The notes under the pieces were generated by a model. That model saw only the letters and a list, made by a program, of their open reading frames with translations. It made no database searches and was not told where the DNA came from. From JBKQVT01 sp963727245 (GTDB taxonomy: Bacteria > Planctomycetota > Planctomycetia > Pirellulales > Thermoguttaceae): a stretch of DNA of 64,000 bases. The stretch is from assembly GCA_963727245.1 (NCBI GenBank), contig CAVSFO010000016.1, positions 308,389-372,388 of the forward strand, read 5' to 3'. Position numbers and translations under genes: made by a program. Shown here one piece after another: positions 9,170 through 17,646 of the stretch (positions are counted from its first letter, which is position 1; every line of letters starts with the position of its first letter).

Positions 9170-10756
9170 TCAACCAAACGAAAGCACTGGCAAAGCCAGT
9201 GGCACACGGCGGAACACTGGCAAAGCCAGTGCCACACAGCGCCGGCCCCTTACAATCCCAGGCTCTGCCGATAGGCGGCCCGTTGCTCGGCCAGTCCCAG
9301 CCGAGCGGTGATCTCCCCGCCAGCGGGCCGCCGCCTTCTTCAAGGCATCGGCAGGCGTCGCCTCGCCTCGCACTGCGGCACGAACCGCGTCGTCCAGGGC
9401 GGCGAGATATTCGGCGCGCCCGGGCAGCCGCAACGCAAACAGGTAGTCGGGCCGCTGCAACGTCTTCTCGGTCAAGGCGGCATATTGGGCCGCGGCCGCC
9501 GCTGACACCGGTCGTTCCGTCCACCGCTGCGGCGATTTCCGTTGCCAACGGCAAAACAACGTCGTGGCCGTGCTGGCCGTCGACACCTGAAGGTCTCTCG
9601 GCTCGGCGGAGAGCCATAACAACAACTGCAAGACCGCCTGCGGATGTTTGGCCCGGGCGGCGACGACGCCCACTCGGCCGGCCACGCCCAAGAGCGGCAC
9701 GTGCGGATCGACCCCCTCGCCCAAGGATTCCCAGTGCTTGCTGCCCACGTTGTAGGCTTGCGGCGAGCCGGGCAATTCCGCGAAGCCGACGCGGACGGAC
9801 TGGCTCGGGCCATCCGCATCCGTCGCGGCGGCCGCAGTGGTGGTGCTGGCTGTGGCGGCGGCAGTAACGCGGGAAGGCGGTTTTCCCGCCGTCGGCCAGC
9901 TCAGCGCCAGGCCGCAATGGCCTCGCCAAAATTCCGCGCGCACGGCAGCAGGATCGTATTGCAACTGCTCGGGCGGGCCCTGCTTGGCAGTGGTCACCAG
10001 CTCGTCCAGGGCGCGGACGAAGGGCGCGCCGGTCAGCAGCGGTTCCATCGTCTCGATGTCGAACAGCGCGGAATAGTTGTCGCGATGTTTGGCATAGGGG
10101 GCGGCCCAGGCCAGCAGCGTCAGGCCGGCCCAGCCCGGGCCCAGCGGCTCGATAGCCCCATGCCAGGGACCATCGCCGGCCGCCGGCTTCCGGGCGCCCA
10201 GCCGCTGGGCCAGGTCCTGGTACTCTTCCCAAGTTTGCGGCGGCTGCCGGTTGAGTTTTTCCAGCAGATCGGCCCGGTAGTAACAAGTGAGCACGGGCGA
10301 GCCCAGCGGCACCGCCATGATCTGGTTGCCCCAGGCAGCCTCGTGGAGTTGCAGCAACTCGAAGATTCGCCCCCATTGGTCGCCATCGGCGCGGAGCCGT
10401 TTCTCCGGCAGCGGAGCGACCAGCCCCCGGGCGGCCAGCGTGCCGAGCATGGCCGAGGGGATGACGAGGCCGTCGCCGGGGAGCGATTTGGCGGCCGCCA
10501 GGTCCTTTTCCGTGGCATTGGCGACCGTGAAATCGGAGTCGGTTTCAGCGTGCCACTCGCCCCGCAGCCGCTGGGCCGCCTCGGCCAAGGCCGGATCATC
10601 CACGATCAGAAGCCGAATGCAGATCCCCTCCAGCGGATGGGACTCAGGCGCGCCGCCGGATTGAGAACCCGGCTGCGGGCAACCGGCCATCGCCAGCACC
10701 AGGCAGCCGACGGCCAGCCAGGTCGCACTCCGCGCGGGCATGTTTCGTGGCAACAT
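9170..10756 (-). CDS. Extracellular solute-binding lipoprotein (ABC type, family 1)
   Basis: Carbohydrate-type ABC substrate-binding protein of 528 residues. The start at 10756 gives a lipoprotein signal ending LAMAGC, which puts the protein outside the cytoplasmic membrane. The body carries family features: VPLGSPVLTCYYRADLLEKL, PPQTWEEYQDLAQRLG and WPTAGK. It has no neighbouring permease or ATPase genes, so it is an orphan here. The C-terminus is altered. The duplicated 79 bp at 9242-9321 has one extra C/G, so the frame leaves the ancestral ending (REITARLGLAEQRAAYRQ, stop at 9250-9252) and runs into REP DNA up to 9170. The native protein was therefore shorter by about 30 codons. Confidence 0.75.
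   Translation of the reverse strand: MLPRNMPARSATWLAVGCLVLAMAGCPQPGSQSGGAPESHPLEGICIRLLIVDDPALAEAAQRLRGEWHAETDSDFTVANATEKDLAAAKSLPGDGLVIPSAMLGTLAARGLVAPLPEKRLRADGDQWGRIFELLQLHEAAWGNQIMAVPLGSPVLTCYYRADLLEKLNRQPPQTWEEYQDLAQRLGARKPAAGDGPWHGAIEPLGPGWAGLTLLAWAAPYAKHRDNYSALFDIETMEPLLTGAPFVRALDELVTTAKQGPPEQLQYDPAAVRAEFWRGHCGLALSWPTAGKPPSRVTAAATASTTTAAAATDADGPSQSVRVGFAELPGSPQAYNVGSKHWESLGEGVDPHVPLLGVAGRVGVVAARAKHPQAVLQLLLWLSAEPRDLQVSTASTATTLFCRWQRKSPQRWTERPVSAAAAAQYAALTEKTLQRPDYLFALRLPGRAEYLAALDDAVRAAVRGEATPADALKKAAARWRGDHRSAGTGRATGRLSAEPGIVRGRRCVALALPVFRRVPLALPVLSFG
9182..9237. repeat. REP hairpins R1, two copies upstream of the RAYT gene
   Basis: Copies at 9182-9207 and 9211-9237 carry the complementary form AAGCACTGGC-AAA-GCCAGTG followed by GCACAC or CCACAC. 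They lie between the transposase start and the truncated end of the solute-binding protein gene. Confidence 0.9.
9242..9321 (-). repeat. 80-bp direct repeat, proximal copy (inside solute-binding protein gene)
   Basis: Partner of 8418-8496. It is contiguous with the gene body but has CCCC where the distal copy has CCC, which shifts the frame. The two copies flank the RAYT and four REP hairpins. Confidence 0.85.
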
Positions 10757-10825
10757 GGCATACTCTACGCGGCTGGAGGGCAAAAGTTCGCCGCCAGCGC
10801 TCCATTTTCGGCCGCTTCCAGACGG

Positions 10826-11032
10826 CTACTGGCCCTGACCGCGATCCCCGCTGGTCTGCACTGCCTTGTGCGAGGACAGACCCTGCCATACGGGACGCCC
10901 CGAAGCCGCCTGTCGTTTCCGAGCGTCTTCTAGAATCGCGGCAATGTCACCGCCGAACTTGTCGGCCATTCGCTCGCGGGTTCGATGGATTTCATCGATC
11001 GTCGGATCGCTTTCATTCTTCTTCTGAACCAT
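10826..11032 (-). CDS. Putative antitoxin partner of the PIN toxin
   Basis: Acidic, helical protein of 68 residues starting MVQKKNESDPTIDEIHRTRE, with a central ADKFGGDIAAILEDARKRQ segment like short type II antitoxins encoded next to PIN toxins in planctomycetes and cyanobacteria. The ATG overlaps the last 20 bases of the upstream PIN gene in another frame, indicating translational coupling. No DNA-binding fold is obvious. The role is inferred mostly from this linkage. Confidence 0.65.
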   Translation of the reverse strand: MVQKKNESDPTIDEIHRTRERMADKFGGDIAAILEDARKRQAASGRPVWQGLSSHKAVQTSGDRGQGQ

Positions 11033-11498
11033 CGTCCACCATTTCTCCCGGCGTACATATTATCGGAATCGGAATTCCCAAGTCGGCCAGTACCTCATGG
11101 ATTCGGGGCAAGATTCTTGCGTTAGCGATGTGCCTGCAATTCCACGTCAATAGATATTCTATCCGATGATACGCGACGATGGCAATATGCAGCGCATCGA
11201 TCGACGCTTTCGGGGGGAGAATCGCCCGGGAAATGATTTCCTTGGCAACGACGCCAATCTCGGGATCGAGCGGCAGCAGCGGAATTCCATCGAGCGATTG
11301 CAGTCGCTCGGCAGCGAGCACCGGATCGCCCGCTGACGCTTCATCGAGCACATATTGGGAGGTTACCAGTTCATAATCGGCGCGTTCTTCATCCCACCAC
11401 TGGCGCGTAAGAAGCTGTCTCGCCGCGATCACAACTTGGGAGCTGGGCCGTTGGCACAAGTAACTGACGATGGATGTTTCAATGTACAGGGTTGTCAT
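11013..11498 (-). CDS. PIN-domain toxin, VapC-like
   Basis: Predicted endoribonuclease of 161 residues. The start at 11498 (MTTLYIETSIVSYL) puts the first PIN acidic residue, in YIETS, near the N-terminus; upstream in-frame codons are not conserved-looking. Other PIN features are LDEASAGDP in the middle, ASIDALHIAIVAYH with the conserved Asp, and the late LLTWNCRHIANA. The toxin gene comes first and overlaps the antitoxin start, the reverse of the usual antitoxin-first vapBC order. Type II toxin-antitoxin function is likely; the RNA target is unknown. Confidence 0.8.
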   Translation of the reverse strand: MTTLYIETSIVSYLCQRPSSQVVIAARQLLTRQWWDEERADYELVTSQYVLDEASAGDPVLAAERLQSLDGIPLLPLDPEIGVVAKEIISRAILPPKASIDALHIAIVAYHRIEYLLTWNCRHIANARILPRIHEVLADLGIPIPIICTPGEMVDDGSEEE

Positions 11499-11843
11499 CG
11501 ATTTCCTGTCCTGCGCCGTGCGCAAGGCTCGACTTCCCGACGTTGCGGTCATCACCGAGCGTTTGCAGGTTGCGAGAGAATCCCCAGACGCTTAGCGTAC
11601 CCGAGGCGCGAATTTGACCACCCGCAGCATACGCTCGCCCTCTCCACACCGCAAGGGGGGGCCAGCGCCAGGAGAAACTGGGGCGCGAGCGATGGGATGG
11701 ACGAGGGTCACGTTGCACGCAACTGCGGTCGCATGTTCGCTGGCCGACGGTTTCGCGTCCGTGCCGCTTTCGCTTCGCCGCGGTTTTGCCTAGAATCGTG
11801 GTTCACACCGGACCGTCCACGATCGGAAGAGGATGCAATCGCC

Positions 11844-13373
11844 ATGGGCGCTTTCTTGGGAATCGACATCGGCACCTCCGGCACCAAGACGCTGGCCATC
11901 GACGAGCGGGGCAAAATCCTGGCCCACGCCCTGGAAACCTATCCCTGCTATGCCCCCAAACCCCTCTGGAGCGAGCAGGACCCCGAAGACTGGTGGCAAG
12001 CCACTGTCAAGTCGGTCCGCCGGGTGGTCAAGCAAGCCCGGCTGAAGCCGGCCGACGTTAAGGCGATCGGTCTGTCGGGCCAGATGCACGGCTCCGTCTT
12101 CCTCGACAAGAACGACAAGGTGATTCGCCGCGCCATCCTCTGGAACGATCAGCGGACCGCGGCCGAGTGCCGGGAGATGGAAAGCCGCGTCGGCGGCCGG
12201 CACGAGCTGATCAAGCTGGTGGCCAACCCGGCCATGACCGGCTTCACCGCCCCGAAGATCCTCTGGCTGCGCAATCATGAGCCGCGGCACTTCGACAAGA
12301 CCCGCAAGGTGCTGCTGCCCAAGGACGAGATCCGCCGCCGCCTGACGGGCGAGTATGCCACCGAGGTGAGCGACGCCAGCGGCATGTTGCTCTTGGACGT
12401 GGCCGCTCGGGCCTGGTCGAAGCCGCTCTTGTCGGCCCTGGAACTCGACGCCGGCCTGCTGGCCCGCTGCTACGAATCGGAGGAAGTGACCGGCACGCTC
12501 ACGTCCGCGGCGGCGCGGACGCTGGGCCTTTCCACCGCCTGCGTGGTGGTGGGCGGGGCGGGCGATTGCGCCGCCGGAGCCGTCGGCAACGGCATCGTCG
12601 CCCAAGGCGTGCTCAGCACGTCGATCGGCACGTCCGGCGTGATGTTCGTCCATAGCGATGAGGTCAAAATCGACGCCGAGGGCCGCGTCCACACCTTCTG
12701 CCACGCCGTCCGCGGCAAGTGGCACATGATGGGGGTCAATCTCGCGGCCGGCGGCTCGCTGCAATGGTTTCGCAATGCCCTTTGCCGGGCGGACATGGCC
12801 CAGGCGAAGCGCGCCAAGACCGAGGTCTACGACCTGTTGACCGGCGAGGCGGCCGGCGTGTGGGCCGGCAGCGAAGGCTTGTTCTTCCTGCCCTACTTGT
12901 CCGGCGAGCGGACGCCGCACGCCGACCCCGACGCCCGCGGCTGCTTCATCGGCCTGACGCTGGCCCACGGCCGCGGCCATCTCGTGCGGGCCATCATGGA
13001 AGGGGTCACGTACTCGATGCGCGACAGCCTGGAGATTATCGAGGCCCTGGGCGTTCCGGTCCGCCAGATCCGCGCCTCCGGCGGCGGTTCGCGGAGCCCG
13101 CTGTGGCGGCAGATCCAGGCCGACTGCTTCGGTCGCAAGGTGGTGACGATCAACACCGAGGAAGGCCCGGCGTACGGCGTCGCCTTGCTGGCCGCGGTGG
13201 GCGCCGGGGCCTTCAAGAACATCGTCGAGGCCTGCGCCGCCACCATCTCGGTGGTCCAGGAAACCGCGCCCGATCGGGCCGCCAGAAAGCATTATGACCG
13301 CGCCTTCCCCGTCTACCAGCAGCTCTACCGCTCGCTGAAGAATGACTTCAAGAAGATCGCCGCGTTAGAATGA
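11844..13373 (+). CDS. xylB: Xylulokinase (FGGY carbohydrate kinase)
   Basis: Phosphorylates D-xylulose to xylulose 5-phosphate with ATP; 509 residues, the usual family length. The N-terminal ATPase fold opens with GIDIGTSGTKTLAID; GLSGQMHG (residues 77-84) and ILWNDQRT belong to the sugar site; VGGAGDCAAGAVGNG holds the catalytic Asp; the C-terminal FGGY region has SGGGSRSPLWRQIQAD. The ATG at 11844 is chosen because the open frame upstream does not resemble the family. No xylA or pentose transporter lies next to it. Related FGGY kinases for other ketoses are a possible alternative. Confidence 0.88.
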   Translation: MGAFLGIDIGTSGTKTLAIDERGKILAHALETYPCYAPKPLWSEQDPEDWWQATVKSVRRVVKQARLKPADVKAIGLSGQMHGSVFLDKNDKVIRRAILWNDQRTAAECREMESRVGGRHELIKLVANPAMTGFTAPKILWLRNHEPRHFDKTRKVLLPKDEIRRRLTGEYATEVSDASGMLLLDVAARAWSKPLLSALELDAGLLARCYESEEVTGTLTSAAARTLGLSTACVVVGGAGDCAAGAVGNGIVAQGVLSTSIGTSGVMFVHSDEVKIDAEGRVHTFCHAVRGKWHMMGVNLAAGGSLQWFRNALCRADMAQAKRAKTEVYDLLTGEAAGVWAGSEGLFFLPYLSGERTPHADPDARGCFIGLTLAHGRGHLVRAIMEGVTYSMRDSLEIIEALGVPVRQIRASGGGSRSPLWRQIQADCFGRKVVTINTEEGPAYGVALLAAVGAGAFKNIVEACAATISVVQETAPDRAARKHYDRAFPVYQQLYRSLKNDFKKIAALE

Positions 13374-13412
13374 AAGCAAAGGGGGAGGGCGGAGGGCGGA
13401 AGGACGCACATG

Positions 13413-13439
13413 AAAAGCCCCCGGACTGTGTCCGGGGGG
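13413..13439 (-). repeat. Terminator-like hairpin repeat R4, copy 1
   Basis: The minus-strand reading CCCCCGGAC-ACA-GTCCGGGGG followed by CTTTT has the form of a rho-independent terminator. It sits between two plus-strand genes, facing the wrong way to serve either. The same unit is at 17460 and 35469. Confidence 0.7.
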
Positions 13440-13450
13440 CCGCGACGCAA

Positions 13451-13553
13451 GTGTGCCCCTGGCTTTGTCAGTGCTTCCATGGACGCGTGCCACTGGCTTT
13501 GCCAGTGCTTCCGCCGGCGTCCTCGCCCAACGCACTGGCATAGCCAGTGGCGC
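13451..13553. repeat. REP hairpins R1, three copies
   Basis: Copies at 13451-13478 and 13487-13513 share one orientation, and one at 13531-13553 is inverted. The core is CACTGGC-TTT-GCCAGTG; the first copy is degenerate. The array lies just upstream of the membrane protein start, where it could affect mRNA structure. Confidence 0.85.
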
Positions 13554-13591
13554 CTGCGCGGCGGTGGACGGAACTCGGAACCACGAAGAGC

Positions 13592-15510
13592 ATGAGTGAA
13601 GTGAGCAACGTGAAATCCCCCCCGCAGCGCTGGCAAACCCTGGCCGAGATCGTCCTCGTCTTTGCCGTCTTCTTCGCGCAGGGCGCATGGCCGGCGCCGG
13701 ACGTGAACGAGCCCAACTACCTGGGCAAGGCGATCCATTTCTGGAATCCGGCTTGGGCCCCGCACGATTTCTTCCTCAACACGGCCGACACGCATTGGGT
13801 CTTCTATTTCACCTTCGGCTGGCTGTCGCGGTGGCTGGGGCCGGCAGCCTTGGCATGGTCCGGCCGGGTGCTGACTTGGGGCCTGCTGGCTTGGGCATGG
13901 CGGCGACTGAGTTTCGCCATGGCACCGCGGCGCTGGCTTGCGCCGGTCACGGCCGCCCTGGTCGCGGCGCTGATCCAGCACGGCAACCTGGCCGGCGAAT
14001 GGCTGATCGGCGGCGTCGAGGCCAAGGGATTCGCCTTCGTCCTTATATTCCTCGGCCTGGAAGCGCTGCTGCTGGGCGCTGGAATCGGACCTGGCTGCTG
14101 TTGGGGGCCGCTTCGGCTTTTCACGTCGTCCTCGGCGGCTGGGCAACCCTGGCCGCAGCCATGACCTGGCTGATGGACCGTAGGGTGGGTCGACGGGCAC
14201 CGACGCGAAGCGTTGGTCGGCGAGCCCCACCAGCGGAAATTCAGCCCGATCTTGGTGGGGCTCGGGACCATGCTGCGCATGATGCCCCTCGACCCACCCT
14301 ACAAATTCCGGCGCAACGGGAATCGCGCGACGAAACAGCCAAGGCCGAAGCCGCTCCGCCACTGCGATCAATGTGGCCGGCCCTGCTGGGCGGACTGACG
14401 CTGGCGCTGCCGGGATTGCTCCCGCCGCTGTGGCTGGAGTGGGGAACCGACGCGGCCACGGCGCGCGCGGCCAACGAGATCTACGTCTACGAGCGGCTGC
14501 CCCATCACCTCAATCCCTGGCGGTTTCCGCTGGAGCAACTGGTGCCGTTCTTCGTGCTTTGCCTGCTGTTTCTGGTCTTGGGGCGCGTGGCCCCGCGCGA
14601 CGGGCCGGCACGGCGGCTGCGCGGCTTCGTGGTCGCCAGCCTCGTGCTGGTTGTGATCGGCATGGCCCTGAGCCTGTTGGATTTCTGGGACCGGCCGACG
14701 GCCGCCGGGCTGCTGCGGTTCTATTGGTTCCGGCTGGCCGACGTGGCTGTGCCCATCGGCGTGGTCCTGCTGGGCGCGGCCTGGATCGCCGCCCTGAACC
14801 GGGTCCGGCCGGCGCTGGGACGCTGCTTGGCGGCGGCCGCGGTCGTGCTGGCCGGATCGCACCTGGCCGACTGCGCGGTCATGCGGCTGTTTGCCGCGCC
14901 GCCTTATGCCGACCGGTTTTGGGACCTGGCGGCCTGGGCGTCGGCCGGCCGCTGGGTCGCTCATCCCGGCCGGGAGCCGATCCCCACGCGGCAGCCCCGT
15001 GCCGACCGCCTCAGCGACTACGACGCCTGGCGCGAGGTCTGCCAATGGGCGGCCGAGAACCTGCCGGCCGACGCCACTGTGCTCACCCCGCGGATGTCGC
15101 AAACCTTCAAGTGGTATGCCGGGCGCAGCGAGGCCGGCACCTGGAAGGAAGTGCCCCAGAACGCCCGCGGCATCGTCCAGTGGTATGGCCGCATGAACGA
15201 GTTCTACGGCACCGGCCGCTCGGAGCCCTCGCTGCGTTGGTACAACGCCCTGGAGCAGTTGGGCGCGCCGCGTTTGGCGGCGCTGGCCGCCAAGGAACAT
15301 TTCCAGTACGTGCTCACGACGGTGAGCAGTACGTTGCTTTCGGGGCCGCTGGAGCCCATCCACTGGAACCCCACCTATGTGATTTATCGAGTGCGTCCTG
15401 TTTCTGGGGCCGTTCACGGGGACTGTCCCGATTTTCGCGGCGAAGCCCGCGAAAATGGGACTGTCCCCCTCGGCCATTCCGGGGCGCCGCACCCAGAGAG
15501 GAACCCGTGA
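13592..15510 (+). CDS. Polytopic membrane protein, DUF6798-like, interrupted by an in-frame R2 repeat
   Basis: Membrane protein with many hydrophobic segments (LAEIVLVFAVFFAQG, WLGPAALAWSGRVLTW, QLVPFFVLCLLFLVLG and others) and a soluble C-terminal part (DAWREVCQWAAENLPADATV, LTPRMSQTFKWYAG). It resembles the planctomycete DUF6798 family from memory; function unknown. Two oddities are visible. One frameshift lies near 14077, between LGLEALLLG and RWNRTWLLLGAASAF. The 14181-14301 stretch is a complete R2 palindrome read through in frame, adding a hydrophilic Arg-rich segment (DRRVGRRAPTRSVGRRAP) where a membrane segment or loop would be. The C-terminal tail also comes from an R3 palindrome. 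The stop overlaps the next gene's GTG by four bases, suggesting coupling. Confidence 0.65.
14181..14301. repeat. Palindromic repeat R2, copy 2, inside a coding sequence
   Basis: It runs from TAGGGTGGGTCGACGGG to CTCGACCCACCCTA, with inner arms GAGCCCCACC and GGTGGGGCTC. The frame crosses the whole element without a stop. Confidence 0.85.
15418..15469. repeat. Palindromic repeat R3, overlapping the end of the membrane protein
   Basis: The GGGGACTGTCCCGATTTTCG arm and its imperfect inverse GCGAAAATGGGACTGTCCCC. It encodes the last residues of the upstream gene (GDCPDFRGE and ENGTVPLG). Confidence 0.85.
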
Positions 15511-16167
15511 ACGATCTCCGCGCCGTTGTTTTCGACATGGATGGCTTGATGTTCAACACCGAGGACCTGTACAGCCTGGCGGGCAGCGAGCTGTTGCGCC
15601 GGCGGGGACTCGAGTTCAGCGCCGACCTGAAAGACGCGATGATGGGGCTGCCGCCCCGGGCGTCGTTCGAGCTCATGATCCGGCAGCACGGCTTGCCGGA
15701 GTCCTGGGACGTGCTGGCCGGCGAGTCGAACGAAATTTTCCTCGGCCTACTGCCCGAGCACATGGCCATGATGCCCGGACTGGTCGAGTTGCTCGCTGCC
15801 CTGGAGCAGGCGAACGTTCCCAAGGCCATTGCCACCAGCACCGGGCGGCGGCTGACCGACGCCTGCCTGGCGCCGTCGGATCTGGCGCGGCGGTTCCAGT
15901 TCGTGCTCACGTCCGAAGACATCACCCATGGCAAGCCGCATCCGGAAATTTATCTGACGGCTGCCGAGCGCTTCAGCGTATTGCCGTCGCAGATGCTCGT
16001 GTTGGAGGACAGTCAGAACGGCTGTCTCGCCGGGGCGGCGGCCGGCGCGGGTTGTGGCGGTGCCGGGCCACCATAGCCGGCGGCACGATTTCAGCGCCGC
16101 CTCGCTGGTGATCGACAATCTCGCCGACCGGCGGCTCTATGCCCTGTTGGGACTGGAAAAAGAATGA
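15507..16167 (+). CDS. HAD-superfamily phosphatase, beta-phosphoglucomutase-like (one frameshift)
   Basis: HAD hydrolase of subfamily IA with an alpha-helical cap. GTG 15507 follows AGAGAGGA and overlaps the preceding stop. Motif I is FDMDGLMFNTE (nucleophile and acid/base Asp both present), motif II IATSTG, motif III Lys in THGKPHPEIY, and motif IV LEDSQNG. After GCLAGAAAGA the frame breaks near 16050. The +1 frame continues as VVAVPGHHSRRHDF and ends LLGLEKE at 16167, while the uncorrected frame stops at 16076. Substrates are probably small sugar phosphates. The family is clear and the substrate is not. Confidence 0.8.
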
Positions 16168-16170
16168 CCT

Positions 16171-16492
16171 GGGGACTGTCCCCTTCCAGAACGGGGCGAT
16201 GCTGGCAATGCCGGTAGCAAGAAACCCAGCCTCTTGGCAACGCCACGGCGAGAAATTTCTCGCGCAAAGGCGCCGAGGGCGCAAAGCCGCAAAGGAGAAG
16301 GAGGTAATCTGCAAATCGACGGCGCACGGTGGCAATCCGACCTTCCCCTTCTCCTCTGTATCTTTGCGGCCTTGCGCCTTGCGCCTTGGCGTGAGATTCT
16401 CCGCACCATAGCAACGTAGCAACGTAGGTCAGGCACTCCGTGCCTGACACGTTTCCGCCCCATGGCCGTCAGGCACGGCGTGCCTGACCTAC
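16171..16492. repeat. Repeat-rich intergenic region: R3 fragment, MITE-like inverted repeat, R7 palindromes
   Basis: No gene is seen here. Positions 16171-16186 carry an R3 half (GGGGACTGTCCCC). About 16250-16305 and 16348-16402 form a long imperfect inverted repeat (GAGAA...CGCAAAGGCGC...CGCAAAG...GAGAAG and its complement) that looks like a small non-autonomous element. 16424-16449 and 16468-16492 are two palindromes, GTCAGGCAC-TCC-GTGCCTGAC and GTCAGGCACGGCGTGCCTGAC. They sit in mutual inverted orientation, bounded by GTAG and CTAC. Confidence 0.75.
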
Positions 16493-16676
16493 CGCTGTCC
16501 CCTTCCGGAACTCTGCTAGCACTGCTAGCGTCGCGTTACGCCTCTTGACGATGGACGGCCGAAGGTGATAGACTCCCGCTTCCGTTCCTCGTTCCTGAAA
16601 GCTGTCTGGATCTTTGCTGCGGCCGCGCTGGTTTCAACCCGCCGACGGCCGCAGAAACGAAAGGATTCGTGACGTG

Positions 16677-17453
16677 ATGAGCAGGACGCTCCCCTGGCTC
16701 GAAGGGGACATGGCGGCGGCCCAGGCCGACACCTCCCCTTGGACGGATGGATTGCCCAACGCGGCCCGGCTGGCCCGCCCCATCGACGGCCTGTTGCTGG
16801 ACGCCTGCAACATCCTCTACGACGACAGTTCATGGCGGCGGTGGCTGCGGCGGCTGCTGGCGCGGTTCGGCGTCGACGGCGGCCAGCCCTCCTTCTTTCG
16901 CGATCGCGATTATTTGGGCGAGGTCCATCGCGGGCGGCGCGGCTTCGGCGAGGCCCTGGGGGCTTACTTGGCTTCGCTGGGACTTTCACGGGGGCAAATC
17001 GAAGAACTGCAAGCCGCCTGCCAGGCCCAACGCCGATACCTGCAAAGCCTCGCCCGGCCGCTCACCGGCGTCCGCGCCACCCTCCGGGAACTCTACCGAT
17101 CGGGCGTCACCCTGGCGGTGATCTGCAATTCCGAGCAGTCCGGCGACACCCTGAAACAATGGCTCGACCGCTTCGCCATGGGGCAATGTTTCCGGGCGGT
17201 CGTCTCCTCGATCGACCTGGGGCAGGCCATGCCCGATCCGGCCAGCTACCGGGCCGCCCTGCTGGCCATGGAATTGCCGCCCCAGCGGGTGGCATTCGTC
17301 GGCCACGACGCCGTGGAACTGGCCGGCGCCGCCGCGCTGGGCATGGCCACCATCGCCTTCAACAGCGACGCCGATGCCCGGGCGGAACTGGCCATCGATC
17401 GCTTTGAAGACCTGCTGCACCTGTCCGCCACGCCGCTGGCCCATGCCGCCTGA
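16677..17453 (+). CDS. HAD-like protein with a degenerate motif I
   Basis: Protein of 258 residues with a HAD Rossmann pattern. The start at ATG 16677 follows GAAAGGA. Motif I reads LLLDACNILYDD: the nucleophile Asp is present, but the +2 acid/base Asp of phosphatases is Cys. VICNSEQSGD supplies motif II Ser, and FVGHDAVELAGAAALGM resembles motif IV with its order altered. Without the +2 Asp, ordinary phosphatase activity is doubtful; it may be a dehalogenase-like or non-catalytic HAD. A strong hairpin with CTTTT lies six bases after the stop. No pathway context. Confidence 0.7.
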   Translation: MSRTLPWLEGDMAAAQADTSPWTDGLPNAARLARPIDGLLLDACNILYDDSSWRRWLRRLLARFGVDGGQPSFFRDRDYLGEVHRGRRGFGEALGAYLASLGLSRGQIEELQAACQAQRRYLQSLARPLTGVRATLRELYRSGVTLAVICNSEQSGDTLKQWLDRFAMGQCFRAVVSSIDLGQAMPDPASYRAALLAMELPPQRVAFVGHDAVELAGAAALGMATIAFNSDADARAELAIDRFEDLLHLSATPLAHAA

Positions 17454-17459
17454 CAGCCG

Positions 17460-17487
17460 CCCCCCGGACACAGTCCGGGGGCTTTTC
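17460..17487 (+). terminator. Rho-independent-terminator-like hairpin (R4 copy 2)
   Basis: CCCCCGGAC-ACA-GTCCGGGGG followed by CTTTT lies directly downstream of the HAD-like gene and in the right orientation to end its transcript. A degenerate half copy follows at about 17531-17555. Because the same hairpin recurs elsewhere in non-terminator positions, it may be a mobile repeat that serves here as a terminator. Confidence 0.6.
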
Positions 17488-17646
17488 CGCGGGTGGCCGC
17501 CGTTGCCCGGCACGGCGCCGGCACGCCCCACCCCCCGGACGCAGGCCAGGGGCTTTCTCAGTCCCCAATTCGTCCCGTCGCTTGCCAAGATCGGCGCAAA
17601 CCCAGCTTGCGGCGTTCGTTAGGGTTCTGTAAATTACTCTGTCGCC

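Noticed and set aside
11790..13292. 500-codon open frame antisense to xylB
   Set aside because: The GC-rich third-position pattern of xylB keeps the opposite frame open. The translation has no family features, while the sense strand is a complete FGGY kinase.
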